From NCBI RefSeq assembly GCF_008017535.1, contig NZ_VRUA01000014.1, positions 31,197-95,196 of the forward strand: a stretch of 64,000 bases of DNA, written 5' to 3'. Positions 33,940 to 43,154 of this stretch are shown here, one piece after another (position 1 is the first letter of the stretch; the number at the start of each line of letters is the position of its first letter). A program made the position numbers and the translations under genes. The notes beneath the pieces were generated by a model. The model saw only the letters and a list, made by a program, of their open reading frames with translations. It searched no databases and was not told the origin of the DNA. This DNA is from Ottowia flava. Its GTDB lineage: Bacteria > Pseudomonadota > Gammaproteobacteria > Burkholderiales > Burkholderiaceae_C.

Positions 33940-35856
33940 TTAAGCGAAGGGGTTGGAAGGTGGGGTGTCCACGTCGCCGCGCTGCTCGAACAGCACGCTG
34001 TAATCCCCACCGGGCGGGCTGCCTGGCTGCGTGCTGCGAATCGCGACGTTGGGGAAAGAGGCACCAACGGTGGGCACAAACAAGGTGTTTCCTGCCGCCC
34101 AGCCGTTGCCCCAGCCTGCGGCGCGGATCGTGAAGTACGGGGCGCCGCTGGCGGGGTTGATGGGCGAGAAGTCGGCGTTCTTGGTGCCGGAAATGAGTTG
34201 GCCGAAGTGCTCGCCAATCAGGTCGAACGTGGTGGCGTCGGAGCGGAACCGCAGCGCCCAACGCTCGGTCATTGCGCCCAGGTTGTTGATCTCAATCGGG
34301 TGGTTGGTGCTGTCATACGACGCAACGGCGCTGGGGCCTTGTGGCGTGTCCTTCCACGTCACCCCGTCCCATGTCTGCTGATCGAACACCGGCAACACGC
34401 GGGCGAAGCGGTCACCCTGGCGCAGCGCACTGGACACCACCGCGCCCGCTGGCAGATCAATGCCCAAGGCGCTGCGCAGCCGCACACTGCCATCCATGCG
34501 CACCTCGGCCATCTGGCGGTACACCTCTTGCCGCGCATACACGGTGACCTGTGACGGCCAGCCGGTCAGATCGGTGAAGGTGACAACGCCCGTATCGAGG
34601 TCAACGGTGTAGCCGTCCTCCATCGCCACGCCATCCGGCCCCAGCACGCGGACCAGGGACAGGCGGTCGGTGCCGATGTTGTAGGGCATGCCCACGCTGG
34701 GCGTGAACGCCGGGCCGCTGATGGTGATGGCGGGGACCAGCAACTCACCAGCGCGGAAAGTGACCACGCGACCGTCAGCAGGCAACGCGGTTGGGTCGAG
34801 GCCCAGCAACTCGCTGTCGATGGGCAGGAACACCAGGCTGACCATGGTGTAGCGCAAGGTGGTTGGGTCAACCGGCCAGGGGCGCCAAATCTTTCCAGCC
34901 TCGACTGCGCCCACATCTGCGGCGCTGTACCACCATTCGGCCTTGTCCTTGGCGGTCAAGTCGGCGTCCACCACGAAGTCACCGAACATCAGTTCAACCG
35001 CACCTGTGCTGAACTCGACCCGACCGCGCATGTGCGTGCCGGTGATGTTGCCCTGTGCATCGACGTTGGCGGTCAGCACGTTGCCCAACGTGTCCACCAC
35101 GCTGAGCACGAAGCCGCCCGGACCAGGGCGAAGTGGCGCAGCAGCGGTGTTGAAGAACAGCGATGAAGTCTTCCAGCGCCCGCGACGTGTCATCAGGCTT
35201 TGCAAGACGAAGTCCTGCGGCCCCGAGCCACCCACAACCCAATCGGTCATGAGCGCCTGACCTTCCTCGGAGTTCAGCGTGCCGCTGACAATGCCGGGAT
35301 TCGTGGCGGTTCGGCCCCGGTAGATGACTCCTTCAAAGTCTTGGTAGACCTGTCCCATCCACGCGAACTGCACACTGCCGGGAACGATGGGATCGGACGT
35401 GTAGGGTGTGAGGTCGATCAGGAAGCCGGGCGGCGTGTACGCCATGCTCTTGCTGATGGGCGCCGACGAGCCGACGCGGTAGCGCGCAACCCCACTGCTG
35501 CCCGCCAGAACCTGTTCGCCCACCGACGCGGTGCCGTATTCGCCGCCACGCTTGCTGTCGCCAGAGCTTGAGCCGCCACCGTCGGCAACAGTCGTGCTGA
35601 ATTCCTTGGCGTCTTCGTAATCGGACTTGTACGCCTCGGTGGTGCGGCTTTGCTCCACAACGCGCACGTTGAGTGCCCGCGATGCGTATGCAAGGGTGCC
35701 CAACCCTGCGCCGAGATTGCCCGCCCCGTCATCCGTGACGGTGCGGGTAGTGACGATGGTTTTGTCTGAGGTCTTGCCGGTTTCTTCGGTCAGCGTGGCG
35801 CTGCTGCCGCTGGTGGTGGTGATCGCGAACGGGCGCGTGACTGTTCTGATTGCCAT
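33940..35856 (-). CDS. Large phage tail-tip structural protein, 638 residues
   Basis: The protein has an N-terminal Ser/Thr-rich region with TVTDDGAGNLGAGLGTLAYA near residue 40, a motif shared with its upstream neighbour. Long beta-rich segments follow, with WDGVTWKDTPQGPSAVASYD and GWGNGWAAGNTLFVPT near the C-terminus. There is no enzymatic motif. It begins 2 bases after the neighbour's stop. It is probably a tail-tip or baseplate-like component; the exact role is unknown. Confidence 0.55.
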   Translation of the reverse strand: MAIRTVTRPFAITTTSGSSATLTEETGKTSDKTIVTTRTVTDDGAGNLGAGLGTLAYASRALNVRVVEQSRTTEAYKSDYEDAKEFSTTVADGGGSSSGDSKRGGEYGTASVGEQVLAGSSGVARYRVGSSAPISKSMAYTPPGFLIDLTPYTSDPIVPGSVQFAWMGQVYQDFEGVIYRGRTATNPGIVSGTLNSEEGQALMTDWVVGGSGPQDFVLQSLMTRRGRWKTSSLFFNTAAAPLRPGPGGFVLSVVDTLGNVLTANVDAQGNITGTHMRGRVEFSTGAVELMFGDFVVDADLTAKDKAEWWYSAADVGAVEAGKIWRPWPVDPTTLRYTMVSLVFLPIDSELLGLDPTALPADGRVVTFRAGELLVPAITISGPAFTPSVGMPYNIGTDRLSLVRVLGPDGVAMEDGYTVDLDTGVVTFTDLTGWPSQVTVYARQEVYRQMAEVRMDGSVRLRSALGIDLPAGAVVSSALRQGDRFARVLPVFDQQTWDGVTWKDTPQGPSAVASYDSTNHPIEINNLGAMTERWALRFRSDATTFDLIGEHFGQLISGTKNADFSPINPASGAPYFTIRAAGWGNGWAAGNTLFVPTVGASFPNVAIRSTQPGSPPGGDYSVLFEQRGDVDTPPSNPFA

Positions 35857-35858
35857 GG

Positions 35859-37577
35859 TCAGTTCGCCTGCTGCGGCCAGTTGTTGGTGGGGTAGGTGAC
35901 GCCCTTGCCAGCTGTCGCGGCAGGCTCGTAGTACTCAGGCACCGCGCGGGTCGTGTAGGTGACGGTGCTGTTCTTGCTGGCGTTGGTGGTGGTCAGGTTG
36001 CCGCCACTGGTGTTGCTGACGGCACGCGCCACGGCCCATTGCAGACTGAAGGTGCCCGGCGCCGGTTGCTGGGCAAGGGTGATGGCGACAAAGCCACCAG
36101 CATCGGGTGATGGCAAGGTCAGGATTTCGGTGACCAGCGTCTCTAGCTGATAGTCGGCTGTGAATTCAGCGTCAGGGTCTGGCATGTACGCTGGGCGCAC
36201 CAGAACCGTCCGGCTGAGGTAGTCGATCAGCCCTGTCCCGTCGCCGGTCAGCTTGCCTGCGCCGTCGTCCGTGATGGTGTGCAGCGTGCCGCCGCTCATG
36301 TAGGGCAGCGAAAAAGAGCCGGGGATGACGCTTTCGTCCCCCGTACCGTCCGGCGCAGCGCCGTCCAGCACCCACGCCATCTCAGGGCGGCGCACTTGCA
36401 AGCCCTGCCCTTTGCGGTCGGTGTAGCCAACCGTTTCGCCGTAGCTGATGCTGACGATGGTGCCGATGTCCGGCAGCCCTTGCAGCGTGACCGGCACGAT
36501 GCCGGTGGCATAGCTCATCAACCCGCTGCCTGACCCGGTGAGTTGCCCCGCCCCGTCGTCCGTGACGGTGTAGCGCTGACCCATTGACCAGTACGTGATG
36601 GTGACGGTGCCAGGCGCTGGCAGCGGGCGCAGTTGGAAAACGTACGACCGGCCAACGTTGGCAACGTTGATCTTGATGCGCTGCGTGTGCGGGGTAACGC
36701 CCACTTCCACCCGGCGCGGCGACTCGGCCAGCATGGCGGTACGTTCTGACGCAGGCCTCTGGTCAGCGCTGATGGCTTCCGACCGGCTGTTGGGCACCAG
36801 CCGGGAATGGATGGTGTCCAGGTAAATGACGGTGTCGGACTTTTGCGCGGGCTGTGCCAGCCGCGCCGCGCCATAGAACATGCCGCTGTCGTTGTAGACC
36901 GTCTCTCGCAGGATCGTCTTGTTGGGCTCACGCGCGAAGTAGCGGTTGACCTCGGAGCCAGGGAAGCTGTAGCGCAATGGCTCGGACAGTTCCACCGTAG
37001 TGATCTGCGCAAGGAAGTCCACGGTCTGGCCGTTGACCGTGGCCGTCACCATGCGCTGCTTGGGGTCGGCGGAACGGATGCGCACCCGCTGACGCACTTC
37101 GCCCAACTGCCCCTCGTTGAGGATCAGCATGTAGACCAAGCCGATGCCGGGCGGCTCGGCGCCAGGGCGCTGGAAGATTTGCAAACCGCGCTGCGTCGCG
37201 CCGTGGGGGCCAAGCAGGTAGCCCGCGAACTCCACGCTGGGCGACATGCTCGATTCGATCTGCTCGACAATCTCTTTGCGTGTGGCAAAGGGGTTGCGCG
37301 TGGACATCAGCGTGAAGTCCACGTTGGGGTCGTTCGCTGGCTTGGCGATGATGATGTTGGCGCCCAACAGTGCCGCCGTGTCGGTGTTGCGCAGCACGGT
37401 GTGGAACTGGCGGATCTCCACGCGACCAGTTGCGCGGGTGTCCTCGCTGATGTCAGGAAACAGCGTGTTGCTGGCGCCGTCCGGAATCAGCTGCGATGTG
37501 GGCGGCCCGCCGCCCTCGGGCACGTCGGCCATGTTGACTGAGCGGGCGAAGCGGATGTCGGCTTGTTGGAGGGGCAT
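35859..37577 (-). CDS. Large phage tail-tip structural protein, 572 residues
   Basis: The ATG at 37577, 2 bases after the upstream stop, begins MPLQQADIRFARSVNMADVP. The C-terminal half has two copies of a YTVTDDGAGQL/HTITDDGAGKL repeat, each followed by TGxGxGLxxYxxG, so it seems built of repeated beta modules. The 638-residue neighbour has a third, diverged copy. No catalytic motif is visible. Its place after the tape measure and distal-tail-like gene suggests a tip hub. Confidence 0.55.
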   Translation of the reverse strand: MPLQQADIRFARSVNMADVPEGGGPPTSQLIPDGASNTLFPDISEDTRATGRVEIRQFHTVLRNTDTAALLGANIIIAKPANDPNVDFTLMSTRNPFATRKEIVEQIESSMSPSVEFAGYLLGPHGATQRGLQIFQRPGAEPPGIGLVYMLILNEGQLGEVRQRVRIRSADPKQRMVTATVNGQTVDFLAQITTVELSEPLRYSFPGSEVNRYFAREPNKTILRETVYNDSGMFYGAARLAQPAQKSDTVIYLDTIHSRLVPNSRSEAISADQRPASERTAMLAESPRRVEVGVTPHTQRIKINVANVGRSYVFQLRPLPAPGTVTITYWSMGQRYTVTDDGAGQLTGSGSGLMSYATGIVPVTLQGLPDIGTIVSISYGETVGYTDRKGQGLQVRRPEMAWVLDGAAPDGTGDESVIPGSFSLPYMSGGTLHTITDDGAGKLTGDGTGLIDYLSRTVLVRPAYMPDPDAEFTADYQLETLVTEILTLPSPDAGGFVAITLAQQPAPGTFSLQWAVARAVSNTSGGNLTTTNASKNSTVTYTTRAVPEYYEPAATAGKGVTYPTNNWPQQAN

Positions 37578-37579
37578 GA

Positions 37580-37978
37580 TCAGACTTCGATAAAACGGAG
37601 CGTTGGCACGTACCAATCGGTCGGGATCGGGTCGGAGTAATCGACAACCTGCGTGGCGGAAAACGGCTCGTCTTCACTGGTGTCGAACATCACTTCGAGC
37701 ACCCGGTCGTCGTGCAAGGTGAGCGTTAGAACTGCGCCGGGGATGGCAAGAAGCGCTTTGACGGCGTCGCACTCGGCACGCGTCATCCATGCGTGTCGTT
37801 CGCCGCCTTCCAACGTGACTGGCAATCCCGATTGCTTGGCTTGGGTGTCCCAAAGAAGCACCCCGACCGTGCTCCACTCTTTGGTCGAAACGACCGGGCT
37901 GCGCTTGTATTCGTCAGTCCAAATGAGGTCAGGAGGCAGGGTAAGAACCGTGCCGCCGAGTGCGAGAGTGATAGCCAT
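37580..37978 (-). CDS. Distal-tail-like phage protein
   Basis: The 132-residue protein (LALGGTVLTLPPDLIWTDEY, then LHDDRVLEVMFDTSEDEPF and TDWYVPTLRFIEV) is predicted beta-rich. Its position immediately after the tape measure gene, with start and stop overlapping by one base (TAATG), is where tail completion or distal tail proteins sit in siphophages. The function is inferred. Confidence 0.6.
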   Translation of the reverse strand: MAITLALGGTVLTLPPDLIWTDEYKRSPVVSTKEWSTVGVLLWDTQAKQSGLPVTLEGGERHAWMTRAECDAVKALLAIPGAVLTLTLHDDRVLEVMFDTSEDEPFSATQVVDYSDPIPTDWYVPTLRFIEV

Positions 37979-40900
37979 TACGCGGATGCGCTCCGGGCGT
38001 TTGCGACATCGCGGAACAGCTTGTCTGCGAACTTTTGGCTTTCCAGATCGGCGTAGCGAATCTGCCCCTGGCCGCCAGGGATGTTGATGTTCATGTTGCT
38101 GACGTAGGACACGCCTTGCTGGGCTTTTTGTCCCGAAGCCATGCCGCCACCCGATGCACCGCCCGCAGAAGTTCCGCTCTTGTCTGGCCGTCCGAGCGCG
38201 GCCCCGCCGCCACTTTTGCCGGTGGCCTCTACGATGGCCGATAGGCGCTCGTACTCCCGGCGCAGATTGGTGTAGTACTCCTGATTGCCTGGGACATTGG
38301 CAACGCCGTACTTGGCAGCTTCGTCCAGCTTGATCTTGATGTTGGCCGCCTCGATGGCCTCTTTCATGCCGATGGCGCCTTCGCCAAATAGCTTGGCGAT
38401 GCGCTGGTTCATTTGGGCCTCTGGTTCGACGCTGGATAGTCGGCGCCCCTCGGAGTCCAAAGCAAACTTTTGGGCGTCATACGCAGCGCCCTGAATGGAC
38501 TTGCTTACCCGCGACCACCCTTCAGCGATCTCGTCCGTGGATGCAACGCCATCTCTGGCCGCCTGCTTGGACTTTTCTCCAAACTCGCGCAGGTGGTTCA
38601 ATTCGGCCTGCTGCAGCGTGATCAGCCGCGTCTTGGATTCGGCCACCAGCTTCTGGGTTTCAGCGGCCTTGATGGCAGCATCAATACTCAGGCGGCGTGC
38701 CGGTTCAAGCTTTCCCTCGGCCTCAAGTTGAGCCTTGGTTGCCTGGAGTTCTGCAATCTTGGCTTCTGCGAGCGCAATCTCCGCCTGTTGCTCCACACGC
38801 ATGATTTCAATGGCAATCTCGCGCTGCCTCATTCGCGCTTGCTCAGCGGCTTGCGTGTTCCCTTGCAGGGTGTAGAGGCGCTCTTCGACCTGAGCCTCTT
38901 GCAACGCAATCTGCAACCCAGCCGACTGCGCAGATAAGGCCGCCTGCCTCGACTGAGATTCCGCCTGGATCATTCGCACCTTGTCCGCGAGAGCATCGTT
39001 GTATCGAGCAATGGCGGTGGTGGCAGCGTCTTGAGCTTTGTTGTACTGCTCTTGGCTGATCTTTCCGGCGTCAAGTTCGGCTTTTGCTCGTTGCTGGACT
39101 TCGATCGCCTTAACCATCTCAGTACGCGACTTCTCTACCTGCGCCGAATGATCCTTGTTGGCATCGGCCGCGATCTTCTTGGCAAGCGCTTCACTACGTG
39201 CGGACTCGGCAGATTTGCTCGACGCCTCTGATTCCGCCTTGAGCTTCTCGACCTTCTCCGTCAAAGACTTGATATGTTCGGCGCGCGCCTTCTGCTCGGC
39301 TTCATCGCCTGCAATCAAGTTTTCCTTGGCGGTCAGTTCGGCCTGCGCAATCTCCAAGGCATTGCGCCTCGCTGACGCGACCGCATCGAGTTTGGCGGCA
39401 TAGTTCTCGCTCGCCGCAGCCGCAACCTCAAGTTGCTCGACCTCGTTGCCGCGTAGCTGTGCCAACGTGTTAAGGGCCTCGCCCTCCGATTTCGCGGCGT
39501 CAGCAAGCTTTTGACCGTTCTTTGCAATCTCTTCCTGCGCCTTGCCTGCCTCACCCATCGTTTGACCAATGGCAACCCACTGCTGAGATAGCTGCGCAAA
39601 TGCGGCGCTTGACGTTCCTGCGGTTGCGGCAGTGGCTGCGATGCTTCTGGTTGCCGTGTCCGCCCCGGTCGCCACACCAACAAACGCGTTGGCTGTGGTC
39701 TGCATCCGGGCATCGGCTGCGTCGAAGCTCTCTTTAAGTTGGGTGCCAACCTCTTTCAGAGCAGTGATCTTCTGCGCGGTGGTCAGGCTGCGGTCGGCCA
39801 GGATGCCAATAGAGGCGGCTGCTGCGCCGATGGTTCGGCCCAAGCCCGTCAATAGCTCGACCAGCCCTTGCAGCGGGACCATGACCACGCCAAGCGCTAC
39901 AGCCAAGCCCTTCACGGCCATGGTCATAACCTGCATGCCACCGGCATCGCCGATGGAGGTCATGACGCCGTTGATGGCGGTTTTCAGGCGCTCCCAGGAT
40001 CCCTGCAGGCCATCATTGGCGCCCTGCATGGATTTGAGCGATTCGGCCAGCGCGGGGAAAAGATCGCGCGCCGCCAGCCCGCCCGATTCAACGAGCTTGA
40101 TCAGCTGCTGCTCGGTCAGGCCCAGGCCCTTGGCGGCCAGCGACAGCGCGCCGGGCAGAGATTCGCCCAGCTGCTGGCGCAGCTCTTCCATCGACACGGT
40201 GCCCTTGCTGGCCATCTGCCCGAGGGCTTGCAGCACCAGCGATGTGCGCTCACCAGACAGGCCCAGCGTGGCGCTGGCCTTGGTGACCGACGCGAACAGC
40301 TCGTTGGTAACGCTGATCGGGATGTTGGCAGCGTGAGACGCAGCGGCAAACGACTTGAACGAGTCGCCCAACGCCGCGAACGAGACACCAGCCTCATTAC
40401 TGGTCTTGCGCAGGAACGCAATCTGCTGCTCAGCGACACCAGCACTGCCATAGATCGCAGTCATGGCGCGGCGCATGCCGTCTAGCTGGATGTTGGCTTC
40501 TACGAAAGCCCGTCCGGTTTCCTGAACCTTCGACGTGATCGAGGAAAAGACGTTTGCAAGGACATTGCCCGCAGCGATCTTGCCGATGCTCGCGGCCCAT
40601 CCGCTGGTTGCAGTCGAGGCTTCTTTTGCTGCCGTCGCGGCCTCTCTGGCAGCCGCATTAGCCTGCTTGAGCGCGGCGGCCTGCTCTTTGGCCGCCTGCT
40701 CTGCGCTGCGCTGCGCTGCCGCTTGTTGAGCTAGTTCGCCCGAGAGAGAAGCGGCAGCTTCTTTGGCCTGCGCCAGTTCGCGCTTGAGAACCTGCTGGTT
40801 CTTGGCGAGTCCGTCAACGGACAAGCCGTAGTTGCCCAATGCGCTACGGGCCTGCGTCAGCGCGTTCTGGCTGTTCAGGTATTCGGCGTTAGCCGCCTTG

Positions 40901-41232
40901 ACGGCATCCTTGAGCTTTTCGAGCTGAGCCGCCTGTGTCTTGGTCGGCGCGTCGGACTGCGCGATTTCACGCGCCATGGCCTGCGCGGCGGCTTGCGCTT
41001 CGCCCAAGGCTTTTGCGGCGTCAAGCGTCTTTTGCTTGAGGTCGAAGAAATTCGCCGCAGCCTGGTTCTTGTTGCCCAGCTCACGCAGCGCATTCGCAGC
41101 TTGGTCGGCCTTGACCTTTAAGTCACCATCTAGCGTTTTTCCAAGGCGCTCGATCTCGCTGGCCAGCTTTTCAACATCGGCATCACCGCTGACATTCGCG
41201 GATATGTCGTACTTGATCTTTGGGTCGGCCAT
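37978..41232 (-). CDS. Tail tape measure protein
   Basis: The 1084-residue protein is dominated by Ala/Glu/Lys/Gln-rich coiled coil (residues of about 50-220 and 570-830). Between them is a conserved tape measure domain (FLRKTSNEAGVSFAALGDSF, then LGQMASKGTVSMEELRQQL and a hydrophobic stretch near 440-500). Tape measure length sets siphophage tail length at roughly 1.5 angstrom per residue, so a tail near 160 nm is expected. No Shine-Dalgarno is obvious before the ATG. The usual tail-chaperone gene pair between tube and tape measure genes is missing. Confidence 0.92.
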   Translation of the reverse strand: MADPKIKYDISANVSGDADVEKLASEIERLGKTLDGDLKVKADQAANALRELGNKNQAAANFFDLKQKTLDAAKALGEAQAAAQAMAREIAQSDAPTKTQAAQLEKLKDAVKAANAEYLNSQNALTQARSALGNYGLSVDGLAKNQQVLKRELAQAKEAAASLSGELAQQAAAQRSAEQAAKEQAAALKQANAAAREAATAAKEASTATSGWAASIGKIAAGNVLANVFSSITSKVQETGRAFVEANIQLDGMRRAMTAIYGSAGVAEQQIAFLRKTSNEAGVSFAALGDSFKSFAAASHAANIPISVTNELFASVTKASATLGLSGERTSLVLQALGQMASKGTVSMEELRQQLGESLPGALSLAAKGLGLTEQQLIKLVESGGLAARDLFPALAESLKSMQGANDGLQGSWERLKTAINGVMTSIGDAGGMQVMTMAVKGLAVALGVVMVPLQGLVELLTGLGRTIGAAAASIGILADRSLTTAQKITALKEVGTQLKESFDAADARMQTTANAFVGVATGADTATRSIAATAATAGTSSAAFAQLSQQWVAIGQTMGEAGKAQEEIAKNGQKLADAAKSEGEALNTLAQLRGNEVEQLEVAAAASENYAAKLDAVASARRNALEIAQAELTAKENLIAGDEAEQKARAEHIKSLTEKVEKLKAESEASSKSAESARSEALAKKIAADANKDHSAQVEKSRTEMVKAIEVQQRAKAELDAGKISQEQYNKAQDAATTAIARYNDALADKVRMIQAESQSRQAALSAQSAGLQIALQEAQVEERLYTLQGNTQAAEQARMRQREIAIEIMRVEQQAEIALAEAKIAELQATKAQLEAEGKLEPARRLSIDAAIKAAETQKLVAESKTRLITLQQAELNHLREFGEKSKQAARDGVASTDEIAEGWSRVSKSIQGAAYDAQKFALDSEGRRLSSVEPEAQMNQRIAKLFGEGAIGMKEAIEAANIKIKLDEAAKYGVANVPGNQEYYTNLRREYERLSAIVEATGKSGGGAALGRPDKSGTSAGGASGGGMASGQKAQQGVSYVSNMNINIPGGQGQIRYADLESQKFADKLFRDVANARSASA

Positions 41233-41278
41233 TTGAATTCAGGGACTTTTTGGTGCGAGCCCAGCGAAAGACGCGCAC

Positions 41279-41302
41279 AAAAAAGCCCGCACGGGGCGGG
41301 CT
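41279..41302 (-). terminator. Intrinsic terminator between tail tube and tape measure genes
   Basis: A perfect AGCCCGC/GCGGGCT stem with a 5-base loop is followed by six T on the minus strand. It lies 30 bases past the tail tube stop and before the tape measure ATG. Confidence 0.85.
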
Positions 41303-41331
41303 AAAGGCCTCAGGAGAGAGGCAGGGAGGGA

Positions 41332-42087
41332 TTAACCGATCAGGACTTCGTAGCCTTCGGTCTTACCGGCAGGCGTCACGATCTTTCCGCTGAGCTGGAT
41401 GGCAACGAAGTCCGAAGCCAAGAAGTCGAAGGCATTGGAAGCGCCGAGAACGGCTTCCCACACGTTCACACCCAGCGGCGAGCCGTCCACCATGTTTTGG
41501 CCGTCGAAACGAGCGCGGCAACGAACCTGCGGGTTGCGGCCACCCAGGATGCGGGTGCCTTCCGAAGCGACAGCGGTGTAGCTGACTTTCAGGCTTGCAC
41601 CAGCACTGATCGCACCACCGGCCTTGACGACCAGAATGCCGCGAACGTAGTTCACGTCATAGTCAGTTCCCAGCACATACGTGGTTGAGCCGCTGGAGTT
41701 GGTGACCTTGAAGCCAGCCGACGCGATGTTGCGGTTTGCCAGCTTGTTTTCGCCCACCACTGCCGTGGTGATTGCCTCATCAGCAACCGTAGCAGCGCCC
41801 TGGTTGAACGCTTGGACTGCGCCCTGAAACTGCATGGCGAACGCGCGGGCATTGGCTGCCGCGATTTCGATGGTGATTTCAGTGGGCGACGGCAGAATCA
41901 CCGAGGCGCGGGCCTGACCGTAGTCCAAATGAGACTTGGAGGTAGAGGTCTTTTCTTCGAAGTTCGGTTTGATTTCGAACTTGTCGGCGTCAACCGGCGC
42001 TTCAAAGCCAGACCACGTTTGCGAGGCCGGGTCCCACAGGTCAAGGGACACCAGGCCAGCGCCTAGTACTGCGCGTGCTTCAGACAT
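41332..42087 (-). CDS. Major tail tube protein
   Basis: The 251-residue protein (LVSLDLWDPASQTWSGFEAP, then FEIKPNFEEKTSTSKSHLDYG, and late SNAFDFLASDFVAIQLSGKI) has the tail-tube pattern of siphophages such as lambda gpV. Its position between the tail terminator and tape measure genes fits. A GAAAGGA Shine-Dalgarno precedes the ATG. It is flanked on both sides by intrinsic terminators. Confidence 0.85.
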   Translation of the reverse strand: MSEARAVLGAGLVSLDLWDPASQTWSGFEAPVDADKFEIKPNFEEKTSTSKSHLDYGQARASVILPSPTEITIEIAAANARAFAMQFQGAVQAFNQGAATVADEAITTAVVGENKLANRNIASAGFKVTNSSGSTTYVLGTDYDVNYVRGILVVKAGGAISAGASLKVSYTAVASEGTRILGGRNPQVRCRARFDGQNMVDGSPLGVNVWEAVLGASNAFDFLASDFVAIQLSGKIVTPAGKTEGYEVLIG

Positions 42088-42107
42088 GGCAGATTCCTTT
42101 CAGGCAT

Positions 42108-42132
42108 AAAAAAACCCGCCGTGTGGCGGGTT
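42108..42132 (-). terminator. Intrinsic terminator upstream of the tail tube gene
   Basis: AACCCGCC/GGCGGGTT arms with a 4-base loop precede a run of T on the minus strand. It lies between the tail terminator stop (42152) and the tail tube start (42087). Confidence 0.85.
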
Positions 42133-42151
42133 GGATGGGGTTGCGTGCGAC

Positions 42152-42601
42152 CTAGAAAGTCGGGTCGCGGTACTTGACGGTGAAGGTGCCCAGAACGAGC
42201 GACCCTCCCACGTCAAGGTTTTCGAGTTGGTAGCTGACGGCGGTCTCTCGGACTTGGCCGGTGATGCGCGCGCCCTTTGCGGTCATGTCCTTGATGGAAT
42301 CTCGGATGACGCGTTTGAGGGCGCGGTAGTCGGTGTGCGCCTGCTTGCGGCTTTGCTTGTCGCGGGAGATGGCCCCCACTTGGAACGTGAAAACACGATC
42401 CATCGCATTGCCGTTTTGGTCTTCCAGCGAATCGGCAGCGTCCTTGAACAACAGGAGCCGCTTACCCTCGCTGATCGCCTCAGGTTTGGATGGGTTGTCC
42501 ACCAGCTTGACCCCGGCAAAAGCGGGATCGGCCTTTAGCGCTTCCATGACGGCCTCACCTATCAGGTAGGGATAGCCCAGTGGAGCCACATCAGGCGTCA
42601 T
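42152..42601 (-). CDS. Tail terminator protein (gpU-like)
   Basis: The 149-residue protein (IGEAVMEALKADPAFAGVKL, then RVFTFQVGAISRDKQSRKQAHTDYRALKRVIRD) has the size and alpha/beta pattern of gpU-type proteins that cap the tail tube. The ATG overlaps the upstream stop as ATGA. The assignment rests on position and pattern rather than a single motif. Confidence 0.68.
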   Translation of the reverse strand: MTPDVAPLGYPYLIGEAVMEALKADPAFAGVKLVDNPSKPEAISEGKRLLLFKDAADSLEDQNGNAMDRVFTFQVGAISRDKQSRKQAHTDYRALKRVIRDSIKDMTAKGARITGQVRETAVSYQLENLDVGGSLVLGTFTVKYRDPTF

Positions 42602-42909
42602 GAATCACTCCGACTCAAGAGGACGGTCGATTCAAGACCGTCATTGACCCGCATGGGGGTACTGCGCACCAGCCACTTCGTTCCAGGGAGAACACCGTTG
42701 CCGCCGCTGTCTTCGATTTCGTCACCCTCGCTCAGCTCAATGCTTTGCGTTGGGTAGTGAATTTCGTGCTCTGCGGTAATGGCATAACCGTCCAGAGCTT
42801 CCTGGTCAGCCACGCCAAAGATCGCCCGGAACACCACGCCCGTTTCACCGTGCGTGAAGTCCCTGGCGAACTCGCCGAAGAACACATCGAAGTCAGCGGT
42901 CAAGTCCAC
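42598..42909 (-). CDS. Head-tail connector protein (gpFII-like)
   Basis: The 103-residue protein (DFDVFFGEFARDFTHGETGVVFRAIF, then LSEGDEIEDSGGNGVLPGTKWLVRS) is predicted beta-rich. Its length and its place before the tail terminator match lambda gpFII-type connectors. It begins 2 bases after the upstream stop. Confidence 0.65.
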   Translation of the reverse strand: MDLTADFDVFFGEFARDFTHGETGVVFRAIFGVADQEALDGYAITAEHEIHYPTQSIELSEGDEIEDSGGNGVLPGTKWLVRSTPMRVNDGLESTVLLSRSDS

Positions 42910-42911
42910 GG

Positions 42912-43145
42912 TCAGCCTTTGGTGGGCTTGTGGTCTTTCGGCTCTGGCTTGGCTTCTGCCTCGGCCTTGCCGTCTTTGGACACATGGCCCGCATCGATCA
43001 GCGCCTGCAGATCGTCTTTGTCCAGACCAGTCACCGACTGGCCGGGGTTGACGACACGCGAAACACCAGCTTTGACAATGCGGCCGTTCACGTCGCGCTC
43101 AGGCGGCGTGGACAGGTCAAGAGTGACGTTTGAGGTGTATCCCAT
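42912..43145 (-). CDS. Small phage head protein (gpFI-like position)
   Basis: The 77-residue protein contains GRIVKAGVSRVVNPGQSVTG, then DLQALIDAGHVSKDGKAEAEA and a charged, Lys/Pro-rich tail. It resembles small proteins after the capsid gene that carry a Rho-like or winged-helix fold in other phages. The lambda gene here is FI, a packaging helper. The function is inferred from position only. Confidence 0.55.
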   Translation of the reverse strand: MGYTSNVTLDLSTPPERDVNGRIVKAGVSRVVNPGQSVTGLDKDDLQALIDAGHVSKDGKAEAEAKPEPKDHKPTKG

Positions 43146-43154
43146 GTCTACCCC

